A DNA stretch of 13,935 nucleotides. Origin: an uncultured Bacteroidales bacterium. GTDB lineage: Bacteria > Bacteroidota > Bacteroidia > Bacteroidales > UBA932. The notes below the pieces were generated by a model. It was not told the origin of the DNA. It searched no databases and saw only the letters and a list, made by a program, of their open reading frames with translations. This document shows, piece by piece, positions 1 to 6,221 of the stretch (positions are counted from its first letter, which is position 1; every line of letters begins with the position of its first letter). The DNA is taken from NCBI GenBank assembly GCA_937901105.1, contig CALCHD010000050.1, positions 1-13,935 of the forward strand. Reading direction: 5' to 3'. Both the position numbers and the translations under genes were made by a program.

Positions 1-785
1 ACTATTTGGGTGGCTTCTTTTTTTGCATCCTCTGCATTCAGGTAATCAACATAATGCAGTCCGCCTATAAAATAAATTGCCCCGTGGGACGACGTCCTAA
101 TGGGCGTTTTTTGTGAATCTGCCCCGTGGGACGACGTCCCAATGGGCAAAATGTTCAGTATTCCGCGGTGGCTGCAAGGTGAGATTACAGCATATTGCTC
201 CGGTGCAAATTCTGCAAGGACAGCCATTTCGTGGGTGAAATTGTCGGGAAAATCATTTTTATACAGGTATTTGTTGCCAATGGGCATTGGCTGGGTGCCT
301 GCTGATTCTCCTGTTGGGACAAGGGTTATATTGCCGGTTATAGATACTGGTTCTGATACCTGTACAAAGCGGTGGCCGTATTCAGCAAAGAGGGATTGTT
401 CCATTCCTATGCTGCGCGCTTCCATTATTCCTGGAGAGGTGGTTGAGGCCCCCCTGTTGCGGCAGGAGAAGTAAAGGTTCCCCTGTATGCTTGAATGCAG
501 GTATACTTTGGCTGTGGTGTTGGCTTCAAGAAAACTGCGGAGTCCCCCGGTGTGGTCGTTGTGGCCGTGGGATATTATTACGGCGTCTATCTCTTCTGCT
601 GAAGGGAGAGTGGAATCAGCCTGTCTCAAAGTTTCAAGGTTCTCAAGAAATTTTCCGCTTGCTCCAGTATCTATAAGGATGTTTTTACCTTCTGGAGCCT
701 GAAGCAGAAGGCTCAACCCGTGCTCGTGGTGCAGTGCAGGATTATCCGGGCAGGCCAGATTGTCTATGAGGACATGAAGTTTCAT
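1..785 (-). CDS. MBL-fold metallo-hydrolase (COG1237-like), C-terminus cut by window edge
   Basis: The reading frame is open from the ATG at 785-783 to the left edge (261 codons seen, no stop). It encodes a cytosolic metallo-beta-lactamase-fold hydrolase with no signal peptide. Visible motifs are EHG at residues 21-23, DTGAS at 40-43 onward, the metal-binding HGHNDH at 73-78, CSH at 204-206 and GGLHY at 241-245. This set, especially SHGHxDHTGG, CSHRGI and the late GG(F/L)H, fits the COG1237 family of metal-dependent hydrolases, some annotated as dihydropterin-ribofuranosylaminobenzene phosphate synthases; the substrate cannot be told here. Between NIL (211-213) and IYFIGG (237-242) lies a 23-residue stretch with two near-identical segments (PIGTSSHGA and PIRTSSHGA), encoded by two palindromic DNA repeats. 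Relatives, as I recall them, have about 11 residues there. The start follows the transporter stop by 1 nt (TAG-G-ATG), so translation is probably coupled. Confidence 0.85.
   Translation of the reverse strand, partial: MKLHVLIDNLACPDNPALHHEHGLSLLLQAPEGKNILIDTGASGKFLENLETLRQADSTLPSAEEIDAVIISHGHNDHTGGLRSFLEANTTAKVYLHSSIQGNLYFSCRNRGASTTSPGIMEARSIGMEQSLFAEYGHRFVQVSEPVSITGNITLVPTGESAGTQPMPIGNKYLYKNDFPDNFTHEMAVLAEFAPEQYAVISPCSHRGILNILPIGTSSHGADSQKTPIRTSSHGAIYFIGGLHYVDYLNAEDAKKEATQI
79..105. repeat. 27-bp palindromic repeat, copy 1 (inside MBL hydrolase gene)
   Basis: This nested inverted repeat has inner arms TGGGAC and GTCCTA around a GAC loop, and outer arms GCCC and GGGC. It is identical to the copy at 121-147 except for one base (T at 98, C at 140), which spoils one pair of the inner stem. 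It lies in frame in the hydrolase gene and encodes about residues 227-236 on the minus strand. Confidence 0.8.
121..147. repeat. 27-bp palindromic repeat, copy 2 (inside MBL hydrolase gene)
   Basis: This is the perfect version of the element: inner arms TGGGAC/GTCCCA with a 3-nt GAC loop, two mismatched bases on each side, then outer arms GCCC/GGGC. The start-to-start distance to copy 1 is 42 bp (27-bp unit plus a 15-bp spacer), a multiple of three, so the host reading frame stays open. It encodes about residues 213-222. Only two copies occur in the window, so it is not a CRISPR array. It may belong to a dispersed palindromic family that can sit inside genes, but that is inference. Confidence 0.8.
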
Positions 786-786
786 C

Positions 787-1950
787 CTATCTTAACCTGT
801 TTGCGTAGAAATGCTTGCGGATTACTGTAAGCAGATATGCAAGTCCAATTATTGTGAAGCCAAAACCAACTGCATAAGCTGTTGAGTAGTTGCTGTACTG
901 TGCTATTATACCTCCGCAGAATACACCTGCACCAACCCCCAAGTCAAAGAAGGTGAGGTAGGTTGCATTGGCTGCACCGCGTTCGTAGTCTTTGCCAAGG
1001 TTGATAATCATTGTCTGTGCAGTAGGGGAGATGAGTCCGTATCCGCCTCCCATGAATATTGCTGAACAGAAGAATGCTATAGGATTGTGGACAAATGCCA
1101 CAATAAAGAATCCTATTATGAGAGAGCATATTCCCAGTGCAAATACTGTAATGAACCTGCCTGTACGGAGAATCATTGCAGAGCAGAGCCTTGCTGTTAC
1201 CAGTCCTGCCGAGAATATTGTAAAGTAGTAGCCTGTGCCCTGTGTAATTCCAACTTCTTCTTTGGCATATATTGAGAGATATACTGTAATGATTCCGTAT
1301 CCGAAGGTAAGCAGTACCATTACTGCGGCCTCCGGAAGTCCTGCTTTAAGAAGAAGATTGGATATCCTGAATTTCTTTGTGGAGCGCTCAACATTCTTTT
1401 TGGGCTTTATGGATGCTGTTGCCAGGAAGCCTATAAGCCCTACGCAGAATACAGTGGCGAATATCTGGTTGAATCCAACTCCATTCTCCTGCATAAAGAG
1501 TGAAATGACCGGACCTGTTGCCATTGCAAGGCTGGTTGAAGATGTGTAGATGCCAAGGCCCTCGCCGCGGCGTTCTTCCGGGATGATATCTACTGCCATA
1601 GTATTGATTCCTACAGTGGCGGAGCCGAATGCTATTCCGTGCACAAACCTGATAATAAAGAACAGCCCTATGGTTGCTGCCAGTGTATAGCTCAAGCACA
1701 TTGAGATATAAAACAGATAGAAGCACATCATAAGCGGCTTGCGGCTGGTCTTGTCCAGCCAGAATCCGGCAATTGGCCTTGTTATAAGTGCCGCTATGGT
1801 GTACAGCGAGAGTATTGTTCCAATAAGGGCCTCGCTGGCACTCAATTCATTGGCCAGATATAGCGGCAATATGGGCAACAGCATGTAGAATGCGTTGTAC
1901 ATTAGGAAGTTGCCCATGTTTACCAATATGAAGTTTCTGTTAAAGAGCAT
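787..1950 (-). CDS. MFS transporter (12-TM efflux-type permease)
   Basis: This gene encodes a 387-residue inner-membrane protein of the major facilitator superfamily. About twelve hydrophobic helices can be counted, and the helix 2-3 loop carries the MFS signature GFWLDKTSRKP (G-x3-D-K-x2-R-K). PEERRGEGLG after helix 4 matches the loop often seen in drug or sugar efflux permeases. The substrate is unknown. The open frame extends five codons further to a TTG at 1965, but I chose the ATG at 1950 because it starts directly with the first hydrophobic region (MLFNRNFILVNMGNF). That ATG lies inside the last codons of the small upstream gene (11-nt overlap). The stop is 1 nt before the hydrolase ATG. 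The three genes form one tightly packed operon, so the transporter and hydrolase may handle the same compound. Confidence 0.88.
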   Translation of the reverse strand: MLFNRNFILVNMGNFLMYNAFYMLLPILPLYLANELSASEALIGTILSLYTIAALITRPIAGFWLDKTSRKPLMMCFYLFYISMCLSYTLAATIGLFFIIRFVHGIAFGSATVGINTMAVDIIPEERRGEGLGIYTSSTSLAMATGPVISLFMQENGVGFNQIFATVFCVGLIGFLATASIKPKKNVERSTKKFRISNLLLKAGLPEAAVMVLLTFGYGIITVYLSIYAKEEVGITQGTGYYFTIFSAGLVTARLCSAMILRTGRFITVFALGICSLIIGFFIVAFVHNPIAFFCSAIFMGGGYGLISPTAQTMIINLGKDYERGAANATYLTFFDLGVGAGVFCGGIIAQYSNYSTAYAVGFGFTIIGLAYLLTVIRKHFYANRLR

Positions 1951-2068
1951 TGTTCTGCTTCTCAATCTCCTTGAGCATCCTGTTGGTTTCGCTCCAGGTA
2001 TAGATTACTGTAAATACAAATGCAGCTATTGTTGCGTAACCGATTGCATTAAATATAAATTCTCTCAT
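1940..2068 (-). CDS. Small single-helix membrane protein (42 aa), hypothetical
   Basis: A 42-codon frame runs from ATG (2068-2066) to TAA (1942-1940). The N-terminal half, about residues 4-24, is one hydrophobic helix (NAIGYATIAAFVFTVIYTW). The rest is polar and probably helical (RMLKEIEKQNN), so a one-pass inner-membrane protein is likely. A consensus -7 element lies about 40 nt upstream, placing this frame first in the transporter operon. Its 3' end overlaps the transporter start by 11 nt, as in translational coupling. It could be an accessory subunit of the transporter or a leader whose translation opens the transporter start. I do not recognise the family. The case rests on position, coupling and the helix rather than homology. 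Confidence 0.6.
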   Translation of the reverse strand: MREFIFNAIGYATIAAFVFTVIYTWSETNRMLKEIEKQNNAL

Positions 2069-2108
2069 AACACCTAGTATTTTATATTCGTACTGTTTGT
2101 CTACAGTG

Positions 2109-2116
2109 CAAAAGTA
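2109..2116 (-). promoter_or_regulatory. Bacteroidales -7 promoter element for the smORF-MFS-MBL operon
   Basis: The minus strand reads TACTTTTG, matching TAnnTTTG, and is followed by CACTG. Transcription would begin a few bases further on, giving a leader of about 35 nt. A TTGACA lies only 14 nt upstream of the element, closer than the usual -33 spacing. The dyad TGTCA-ACTTG-TGACA at 2128-2142 covers this region and could be an operator, but that is speculative. Confidence 0.55.
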
Positions 2117-2165
2117 CTATGGTGTTTTGTCAACTTGTGACACGAGAGAATTTTTATTATTTTTT

Positions 2166-2990
2166 TTAATATCCCAAATTATCTCCTCTCAACAGAGTCT
2201 GGAAGAAGTGGATATGCTGCTCCAATGCAAATCCCCAATAAGGCCATGAGTGCTTTCCAGGGGTAAGGAGTACAAAATGAGGAATTCCCATATAGCGGCA
2301 TTTTTCAGAGAAAAGGTCTGTACATCTTACGTAGAAATCATCGTACCCGCAGCTGATGATGAATGGCTTGTTCTTTCCCTCAAGCTTGTGTATGCGGTTG
2401 ATTGCGCTCTCCTGTGCAAGACGCTCAACTTTGTCGCCAATTACTTCAGGAAGCCTGTTCTCACCTTTGTTTTTCAATGGGGTAAGCTCAAGGTCAAGCA
2501 CACCGCTCATGCTGCCTGCAGACTTGAACTTGTCGGGATTGTCTATGAAAAGGTTCATGGCTCCGTGGCCTCCCATGCTCAATCCGGTGATGAAGGTATT
2601 TTCTGGGGTAAGGTTGAACTTTTTCTCCATCATAGGGAAAAGCTCGCTCCAGAAGAAGGTTCTCCACTGCATCTTCTCCGGGTTGGTGTTGTTCAGGTAC
2701 CATCCGTTGTAGAAACCGTCGGGACAAATGATTCTGAAATTGGTCCTGTCGCTGATTTCCTGGATGTTATGCTTATTGCTCCAATCCTTGTAGCATCCGC
2801 TCCAGCCGTGAAGCAGGAACAGTGTAGAAGTGTGCTCATTTACATTTTTAGGGGTAAAGATAAGAATTGAGTCATTGCATTTGAGGTTTTTGCTCTCTAT
2901 TACAACAAGTTCCTGTGAGTTGGCATTGAATGCAAAAACAATCAGCGCCAGCAATACGGCAGTTAAGCGTTTCATAATATTAAAAGTCAT
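2166..2990 (-). CDS. Secreted esterase (alpha/beta-hydrolase, PF00756-type esterase family)
   Basis: This gene encodes a 274-residue protein with an N-terminal signal peptide (MKRLTAVLLALIVFAFNANS) and an alpha/beta-hydrolase domain of the esterase-D / S-formylglutathione-hydrolase-like type. LFLLHGWSG near residue 58 forms the oxyanion-hole strand. The nucleophile is Ser138 in GLSMGGHGA, the acid is probably Asp217 or Asp218 in CGYDDFY, and the base is His247 in GKHSWPYW. It should act in the periplasm or at the surface, perhaps removing acyl groups from glycans or small esters; the substrate is not readable. The start at 2990 has an A-rich upstream stretch. The ATG at 2975 (MKRLTA) would give a more ordinary signal peptide and is a real alternative. 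It is transcribed divergently from the 7TM-HD gene, with the two promoters almost touching. Confidence 0.87.
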   Translation of the reverse strand: MTFNIMKRLTAVLLALIVFAFNANSQELVVIESKNLKCNDSILIFTPKNVNEHTSTLFLLHGWSGCYKDWSNKHNIQEISDRTNFRIICPDGFYNGWYLNNTNPEKMQWRTFFWSELFPMMEKKFNLTPENTFITGLSMGGHGAMNLFIDNPDKFKSAGSMSGVLDLELTPLKNKGENRLPEVIGDKVERLAQESAINRIHKLEGKNKPFIISCGYDDFYVRCTDLFSEKCRYMGIPHFVLLTPGKHSWPYWGFALEQHIHFFQTLLRGDNLGY

Positions 2991-3007
2991 TTTTTAGTTA
3001 TAGTGTG

Positions 3008-3015
3008 CAAAATTA
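3008..3015 (-). promoter_or_regulatory. -7 promoter element for the esterase gene
   Basis: The minus strand reads TAATTTTG followed by CACAC, a full match to TAnnTTTG. The leader to the ATG at 2990 would be about 12-15 nt. It lies 3 bp from the oppositely oriented element at 3019-3026. No clear -33 TTTG is seen. Confidence 0.55.
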
Positions 3016-3018
3016 CAC

Positions 3019-3026
3019 TAAATTTG
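3019..3026 (+). promoter_or_regulatory. -7 promoter element for the 7TM-HD gene
   Basis: The plus strand reads TAAATTTG followed by CGAT and then the ATG at 3031. With only 4 nt between the element and the start codon, the transcript would be leaderless or nearly so. It stands back to back with the esterase element, so the two promoters should compete for polymerase. Confidence 0.5.
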
Positions 3027-3030
3027 CGAT

Positions 3031-4794
3031 ATGGATATTATAAATGTAAATAAAAATAAGGCCATCTTAAAGAAGAGGTCTGTGTATGTAAGCCTTGCGC
3101 TGGCATTTCTGGTAATGGTTTTTTTCTTTCCTGCGGAGGGAAAGTTCAAATATGAATACCACAAGGGACGTCCCTGGGTTTATGAGACTCTCATTGCACC
3201 AATAGATTTCCCTATTCTCAAGACAGAGGCGGAACTCTATGCGGAGAGGGATGAGGCTGCCTCAAAGGTAATCCCGTACTATATATGTGACGAGAATGTT
3301 GCTCCGGCACAGCAGTCTGCCCTTGCCCATCTGCAGATAAGGTACTCTATTCCTGCAGAGTTTGAGAATGAGGTGTCTGCAGCCCTTGCCCATGTGTATG
3401 AAAAGGGTATTATTCCCGACAATTCAGAGAAGTCTGTTTCCCGCACAAGCTATGTTATGGTGCAGAGGGACAAGAGGGCAGAGGAGGAACTTGTGCAGTC
3501 ATTGTTTACAGTGTCATCTGCAGTGCAGTATATAAAGAATGACCTGGCCATCAATTCTCCGGAGTTCAATTCAGACTCGCTGTTCAAGGCATATGGTATA
3601 GAGAACCTTGTACAGCCAAACCTTATCTTCAGCCAGCAGAATACAGACCTGCTGCATAAGGAGGCTGTGAACTATATATCCCCAACCAAGGGAATGGTGT
3701 ATTCCGGACAGCTTCTGGTAACAGAAGGCGAGACCATTACTGCAGAGATTGAGCAGCTTCTGGATTCATATAAGGCAGAGTATGAGTTAAGCTATGGCTA
3801 TACAGGCAATATATGGACGCTGCGTTTGGCGCACATGATATTTGCCATTATGGTGCTTATGCTTGTATACATAACCATCTACTTTGTAAACTTCAGTATT
3901 TTAAGGGAGAGCAACCGCTTCAACTTTATTCTGCTTGTGGTGCTGTTGTCTTTCCTTATCACTGTGTTTGCAAGGAGATTCCCTCCGCATTTCATGTATA
4001 TGGTGCCATACGCTGTATTTGCCCTGTATATGGAGGCATTCTTCCGCAACAGGCTGGTTTTCCCTATATATATGATCATGCTGCTCCCGCTGCTTGTAAT
4101 ATCAGAGAATGGCGTGGAGCTGTATCTGCTAAATGTAGTCTCTGGCGGCATTGCGCTGGTGTCATTCTCATTCCTTTACAAGGGATGGCTGCAGTTCCTG
4201 AACTCATTGATAATATTTGTGGGAATGTTTGTCATTCATTCGGCATTCATCATGATGGGCGGCGCTTCATTGGCTTCAGGAGGATATATATCTGTTGCGA
4301 TGATTTTTGGAAACGCGTTCTTTGTAGTGGCTGCATATCCGCTTGTATTCCTTCTTGAAAAGATATTCTCGCTTGTTTCAGTTGCTACGTTGAAGGACCT
4401 TTCAGACACAAACAACAGGCTGCTTCAGGAACTTGCCCGCAAGGCTCCAGGTACATTCCAGCACTCGTTGCAGGTCGCTAACCTGGCTGAAAGGGCCGTA
4501 CTTGCAATCAGAGGCAATTCACGCCTTGTAAAGGTAGGTGCAATGTACCATGACATTGGAAAGATCAACAACCCGCAGTGCTTTATTGAGAACCAGGCTC
4601 CGGGAGTTGACTATCATAAAGGCCTTTCTCCACACGAGAGTGCAAAGGAGATCATAAAGCATGTGGCAGATGGTGTGGAGATTGCCAAGAAAAACAATGA
4701 ATTAGCAATTCAGAAAGCTGAACTGCAGAAAGCCGCAGACATTAAGCGTGCTGAGGCAGTACTGCAACAATGGCGGGGATCCTGCAGATATTGA
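3031..4794 (+). CDS. 7TM-HD (PgpH/YqfF-type) HDIG phosphohydrolase, N-terminal part of a broken gene
   Basis: This frame gives 587 residues of an inner-membrane HD phosphohydrolase. The family includes Listeria PgpH, a c-di-AMP phosphodiesterase. In order: a membrane anchor at about 17-35, an extracytoplasmic 7TMR-HDED-like domain at about 40-265 that includes the YHKGRPWVYE motif, about seven hydrophobic helices at 265-455, and the cytosolic HD domain from about 470. Visible metal ligands are His478 (GTFQHSLQ), His507-Asp508 (YHDIGK) and His535 (LSPHES). Homology stops at about residue 557 (GVEIAKKNN). The expected stretch with the HHG ligand pair is absent, replaced by a coiled-coil-like ELAIQKAELQKAADIKRAEA, and the frame ends at a TGA. 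The rest of the HD domain continues in the +1 frame from 4748. As read, the enzyme should be inactive. Confidence 0.85.
   Translation: MDIINVNKNKAILKKRSVYVSLALAFLVMVFFFPAEGKFKYEYHKGRPWVYETLIAPIDFPILKTEAELYAERDEAASKVIPYYICDENVAPAQQSALAHLQIRYSIPAEFENEVSAALAHVYEKGIIPDNSEKSVSRTSYVMVQRDKRAEEELVQSLFTVSSAVQYIKNDLAINSPEFNSDSLFKAYGIENLVQPNLIFSQQNTDLLHKEAVNYISPTKGMVYSGQLLVTEGETITAEIEQLLDSYKAEYELSYGYTGNIWTLRLAHMIFAIMVLMLVYITIYFVNFSILRESNRFNFILLVVLLSFLITVFARRFPPHFMYMVPYAVFALYMEAFFRNRLVFPIYMIMLLPLLVISENGVELYLLNVVSGGIALVSFSFLYKGWLQFLNSLIIFVGMFVIHSAFIMMGGASLASGGYISVAMIFGNAFFVVAAYPLVFLLEKIFSLVSVATLKDLSDTNNRLLQELARKAPGTFQHSLQVANLAERAVLAIRGNSRLVKVGAMYHDIGKINNPQCFIENQAPGVDYHKGLSPHESAKEIIKHVADGVEIAKKNNELAIQKAELQKAADIKRAEAVLQQWRGSCRY
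4699..4755 (+). other. Disruption junction in the 7TM-HD gene
   Basis: Upstream homology ends at about 4698 (AKKNN) and downstream homology resumes at about 4754 in the next frame (RQYCNNGGDPADIDAF). The intervening sequence encodes no THHG motif in any plus-strand frame or in the minus-strand frame I translated. It contains a 10-nt near-repeat 15 nt apart: CAGAAAGCTG at 4711 and CAGAAAGCCG at 4726. Compared with my memory of Bacteroides relatives, the stretch from AKKNN to FTY is about 20 nt short. It could be a natural deletion-substitution or an assembly error. Confidence 0.6.
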
Positions 4795-5110
4795 TGCCTT
4801 CACATACCAGGGAACACTCCCTACAGCAAAGGAGCAGGTAGTTGTAATGATGGCTGATGCAGTTGAGGCAGCTTCCAGAACCCTCAAGGACTACTCTGCA
4901 GAGAGCATCTCAAAACTTGTAGACGGCATTACCAGCCAGCGCATTTCAGATTCACAGCTGGCTATGGCAGACATCTCTATCAAGGAGATAAATGTAGTGA
5001 AGGCTGTCTTCAAGAAGCATCTTCAGGAGATTTACCATGCACGTATCGCATATCCTCCAAAGAAGAAGGATGTTAAGCGCGAAGTGCTGGTAAGCAATGA
5101 TACAGAGTAG
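4748..5110 (+). CDS. C-terminal fragment of the broken 7TM-HD phosphohydrolase
   Basis: This 120-codon frame, with a nominal GTG at 4748, carries the last part of the HD domain. It contains the conserved FTYQGTLPTAKEQ segment, the metal-binding Asp region MMADAVEAASRTL, and the closing YHARIAYPP typical of the family. It lies in frame +1 relative to the main frame and overlaps its end by 47 nt. The start codon is not credible as a real initiation site, since this is the middle of a folded domain. The good conservation of this tail argues for a recent break or an assembly or sequencing error rather than old decay. Its 3' end faces the thioesterase gene, 23 bp away, with no visible terminator. 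Confidence 0.75.
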   Translation: MLRQYCNNGGDPADIDAFTYQGTLPTAKEQVVVMMADAVEAASRTLKDYSAESISKLVDGITSQRISDSQLAMADISIKEINVVKAVFKKHLQEIYHARIAYPPKKKDVKREVLVSNDTE

Positions 5111-5133
5111 GGGAGCCTTTTGTCGGGAAGAAA

Positions 5134-5607
5134 TTACTCCTCAAGTTCATACGGCATAAAGTGGAAATCCTTCTCTGCCTTCTCTCTTGGGAAGCAGTAG
5201 AAGGTTGCTTCTGCTGTTGAACACAGATTCCCGTTTGCAGTAAGGGTTATATCCATAAAGACAAAGCTTCTTTTCTGCTCTTTCAGGCGGGCCCTGATTT
5301 CCACTTTTGAATCAATGGGAACCGGCGCCTTGTATTTTATGTTCAGATTTGTTGTCATTGCAGTAGTCTGGTACTTGCGTGAAATGAACCAGCCGCCGGT
5401 CTCATCAATCAGCGTTGCCTGTATTCCGCCGTGCAGTGTATCCAGCCATCCCTGAAAATTCAGGTTCGGTTCCCAGAAGCATACAACTTCATCACCGTCC
5501 TCAAAAAATTCCATCTTAAGTCCGCATGGGTTTTCCGGAGCACATGCAAAACAATTATATCCCAGATTTTCAGCGGTTCCAGCGTATGGATTCTTTATTT
5601 TCTTCAT
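5134..5607 (-). CDS. PaaI-family hotdog-fold thioesterase
   Basis: This gene encodes a 157-residue cytosolic protein with a single hotdog domain. NCFACAPENPCGLKMEF near residues 18-34 is the usual opening of one PaaI subgroup. LHGGIQATLIDETGGW at about 58-73 holds the family's HGG turn (His59) and the acidic pair Asp68/Glu69 on the central helix. Such enzymes hydrolyse acyl-CoA thioesters; the chain preference is not readable. The length is normal for the family. The start MKKIKNPYAG is the only sensible one, and the frame has its own -7 element about 35 nt upstream. It is convergent with the broken 7TM-HD gene and divergent from the DUF2147 gene. No pathway partner is adjacent. Confidence 0.85.
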   Translation of the reverse strand: MKKIKNPYAGTAENLGYNCFACAPENPCGLKMEFFEDGDEVVCFWEPNLNFQGWLDTLHGGIQATLIDETGGWFISRKYQTTAMTTNLNIKYKAPVPIDSKVEIRARLKEQKRSFVFMDITLTANGNLCSTAEATFYCFPREKAEKDFHFMPYELEE

Positions 5608-5640
5608 ATTCTATAATTTCCCTTGTCTTAAAACAGAGTG

Positions 5641-5648
5641 CAAAAATA
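5641..5648 (-). promoter_or_regulatory. -7 promoter element for the thioesterase gene
   Basis: The minus strand reads TATTTTTG followed by CACTC, a full TAnnTTTG match, with a leader of roughly 30 nt to the ATG at 5607. TTTGCACTC here (minus strand) is repeated in opposite orientation at 5719-5727, so the divergent promoters share the same initiation-region sequence. Confidence 0.55.
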
Positions 5649-5714
5649 TAATAATTTCTACTTAATTTATAATGAATTACAATATTTATGTATTGTAAAG
5701 TGTAAAAATATTCC

Positions 5715-5722
5715 CATATTTG
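5715..5722 (+). promoter_or_regulatory. Probable -7 promoter element for the DUF2147 gene
   Basis: The sequence CATATTTG followed by CACTC differs from TAnnTTTG by one base (C for T at the first position). The leader to the ATG at 5744 would be about 15 nt. It is weaker than the other elements in the window, but position and the shared CACTC support it. Confidence 0.42.
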
Positions 5723-5743
5723 CACTCCTAAATCTACACAAAT

Positions 5744-6202
5744 ATGAGAAAATTTATTTTTATGACAGTTGCCGCCATCTTTATGGCACTGCCTACAGTT
5801 GCGCAGGATATCAATTCTAATCCCGACAGTATTATTGGGGAGTATTCAACCGACAGGGGAGGCAAGAAGAGCAAGGTAAGGGTTACAAAAAATGCAAATG
5901 GCACCTATACTGCCCAAGTTTTCTGGGTGGAGAATGCATTAGGTGCAGACGGCAATAAGAGAAAGGATGTAAAGAATCCCGATAAATCACTACGTAATGT
6001 AGACATTGACAAAGTTGTGCTTGTAAACGGCCTTAAATACAACGCTTCTGACAAGTCATGGGGCGGTACAAAAATCTATGACCCATCAAAAGGAATAAAA
6101 GTTAACGTGGAGGCGCAGTTTGAAACACCCGACAAACTTCGTCTTGAAGGTACCGTTCTGGGTATTGGAGTTACCTTGTACTGGAACAGAATTAAAGAAT
6201 AA
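5744..6202 (+). CDS. Secreted DUF2147-family protein
   Basis: This gene encodes a 152-residue protein with a signal peptide (MRKFIFMTVAAIFMALPTVA, likely cut before QD). The mature part fits DUF2147: an opening IIGEYSTD strand, then VFWVENALGADGNKRKD, NPDKSLRNVDI, GLKYNASDKSWGGTKIYDPS and a closing GVTLYWNRI. The family is a small beta-rich, lipocalin-like periplasmic or exported protein of unknown biochemical role, often about 130-160 residues, as here. It appears to be a single-gene unit, with a near-consensus promoter in front and a hairpin terminator directly behind. Nothing nearby indicates a ligand or partner. Confidence 0.83.
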   Translation: MRKFIFMTVAAIFMALPTVAQDINSNPDSIIGEYSTDRGGKKSKVRVTKNANGTYTAQVFWVENALGADGNKRKDVKNPDKSLRNVDIDKVVLVNGLKYNASDKSWGGTKIYDPSKGIKVNVEAQFETPDKLRLEGTVLGIGVTLYWNRIKE

Positions 6203-6221
6203 ACCTACTACCTACATAAAG

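Noticed and set aside
79..147. Possible minimal CRISPR array (two repeats with a spacer)
   Set aside because: There are only two copies with a 15-bp spacer, the unit is in frame within a conserved gene, and no cas genes are present.
1951..1965. TTG start extending the MFS protein by five residues
   Set aside because: The added residues (MRSRT) bring no motif, an ATG follows at 1950, and the purine-rich stretch is only 1 nt from the TTG. It remains possible but less likely.
2092..2107. ACTGT-ACAGT dyad near the start site of the smORF operon as a regulator site
   Set aside because: Five-base arms are expected by chance in this much sequence and no second copy was found.
2250..2870. 206-codon plus-strand open frame opposite the esterase
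   Set aside because: It is antisense to a gene with an intact catalytic triad and signal peptide, has no promoter motif of its own and resembles no protein family.
3165..3174. GGGACGTCCC palindrome resembling the core of the 27-bp repeat
   Set aside because: It lacks the outer GCCC/GGGC arms and encodes the conserved GRPWVYE segment of the 7TM-HD family, so the resemblance is coincidental.
3813..4358. 181-codon frame within the 7TM-HD gene
   Set aside because: It is a Cys/His/Tyr-rich out-of-frame shadow of the transmembrane region.
4748..4794. Programmed ribosomal frameshift joining the two 7TM-HD frames
   Set aside because: No slippery heptamer or downstream stem is apparent, and shifting frame would not restore the missing HHG metal-ligand segment.
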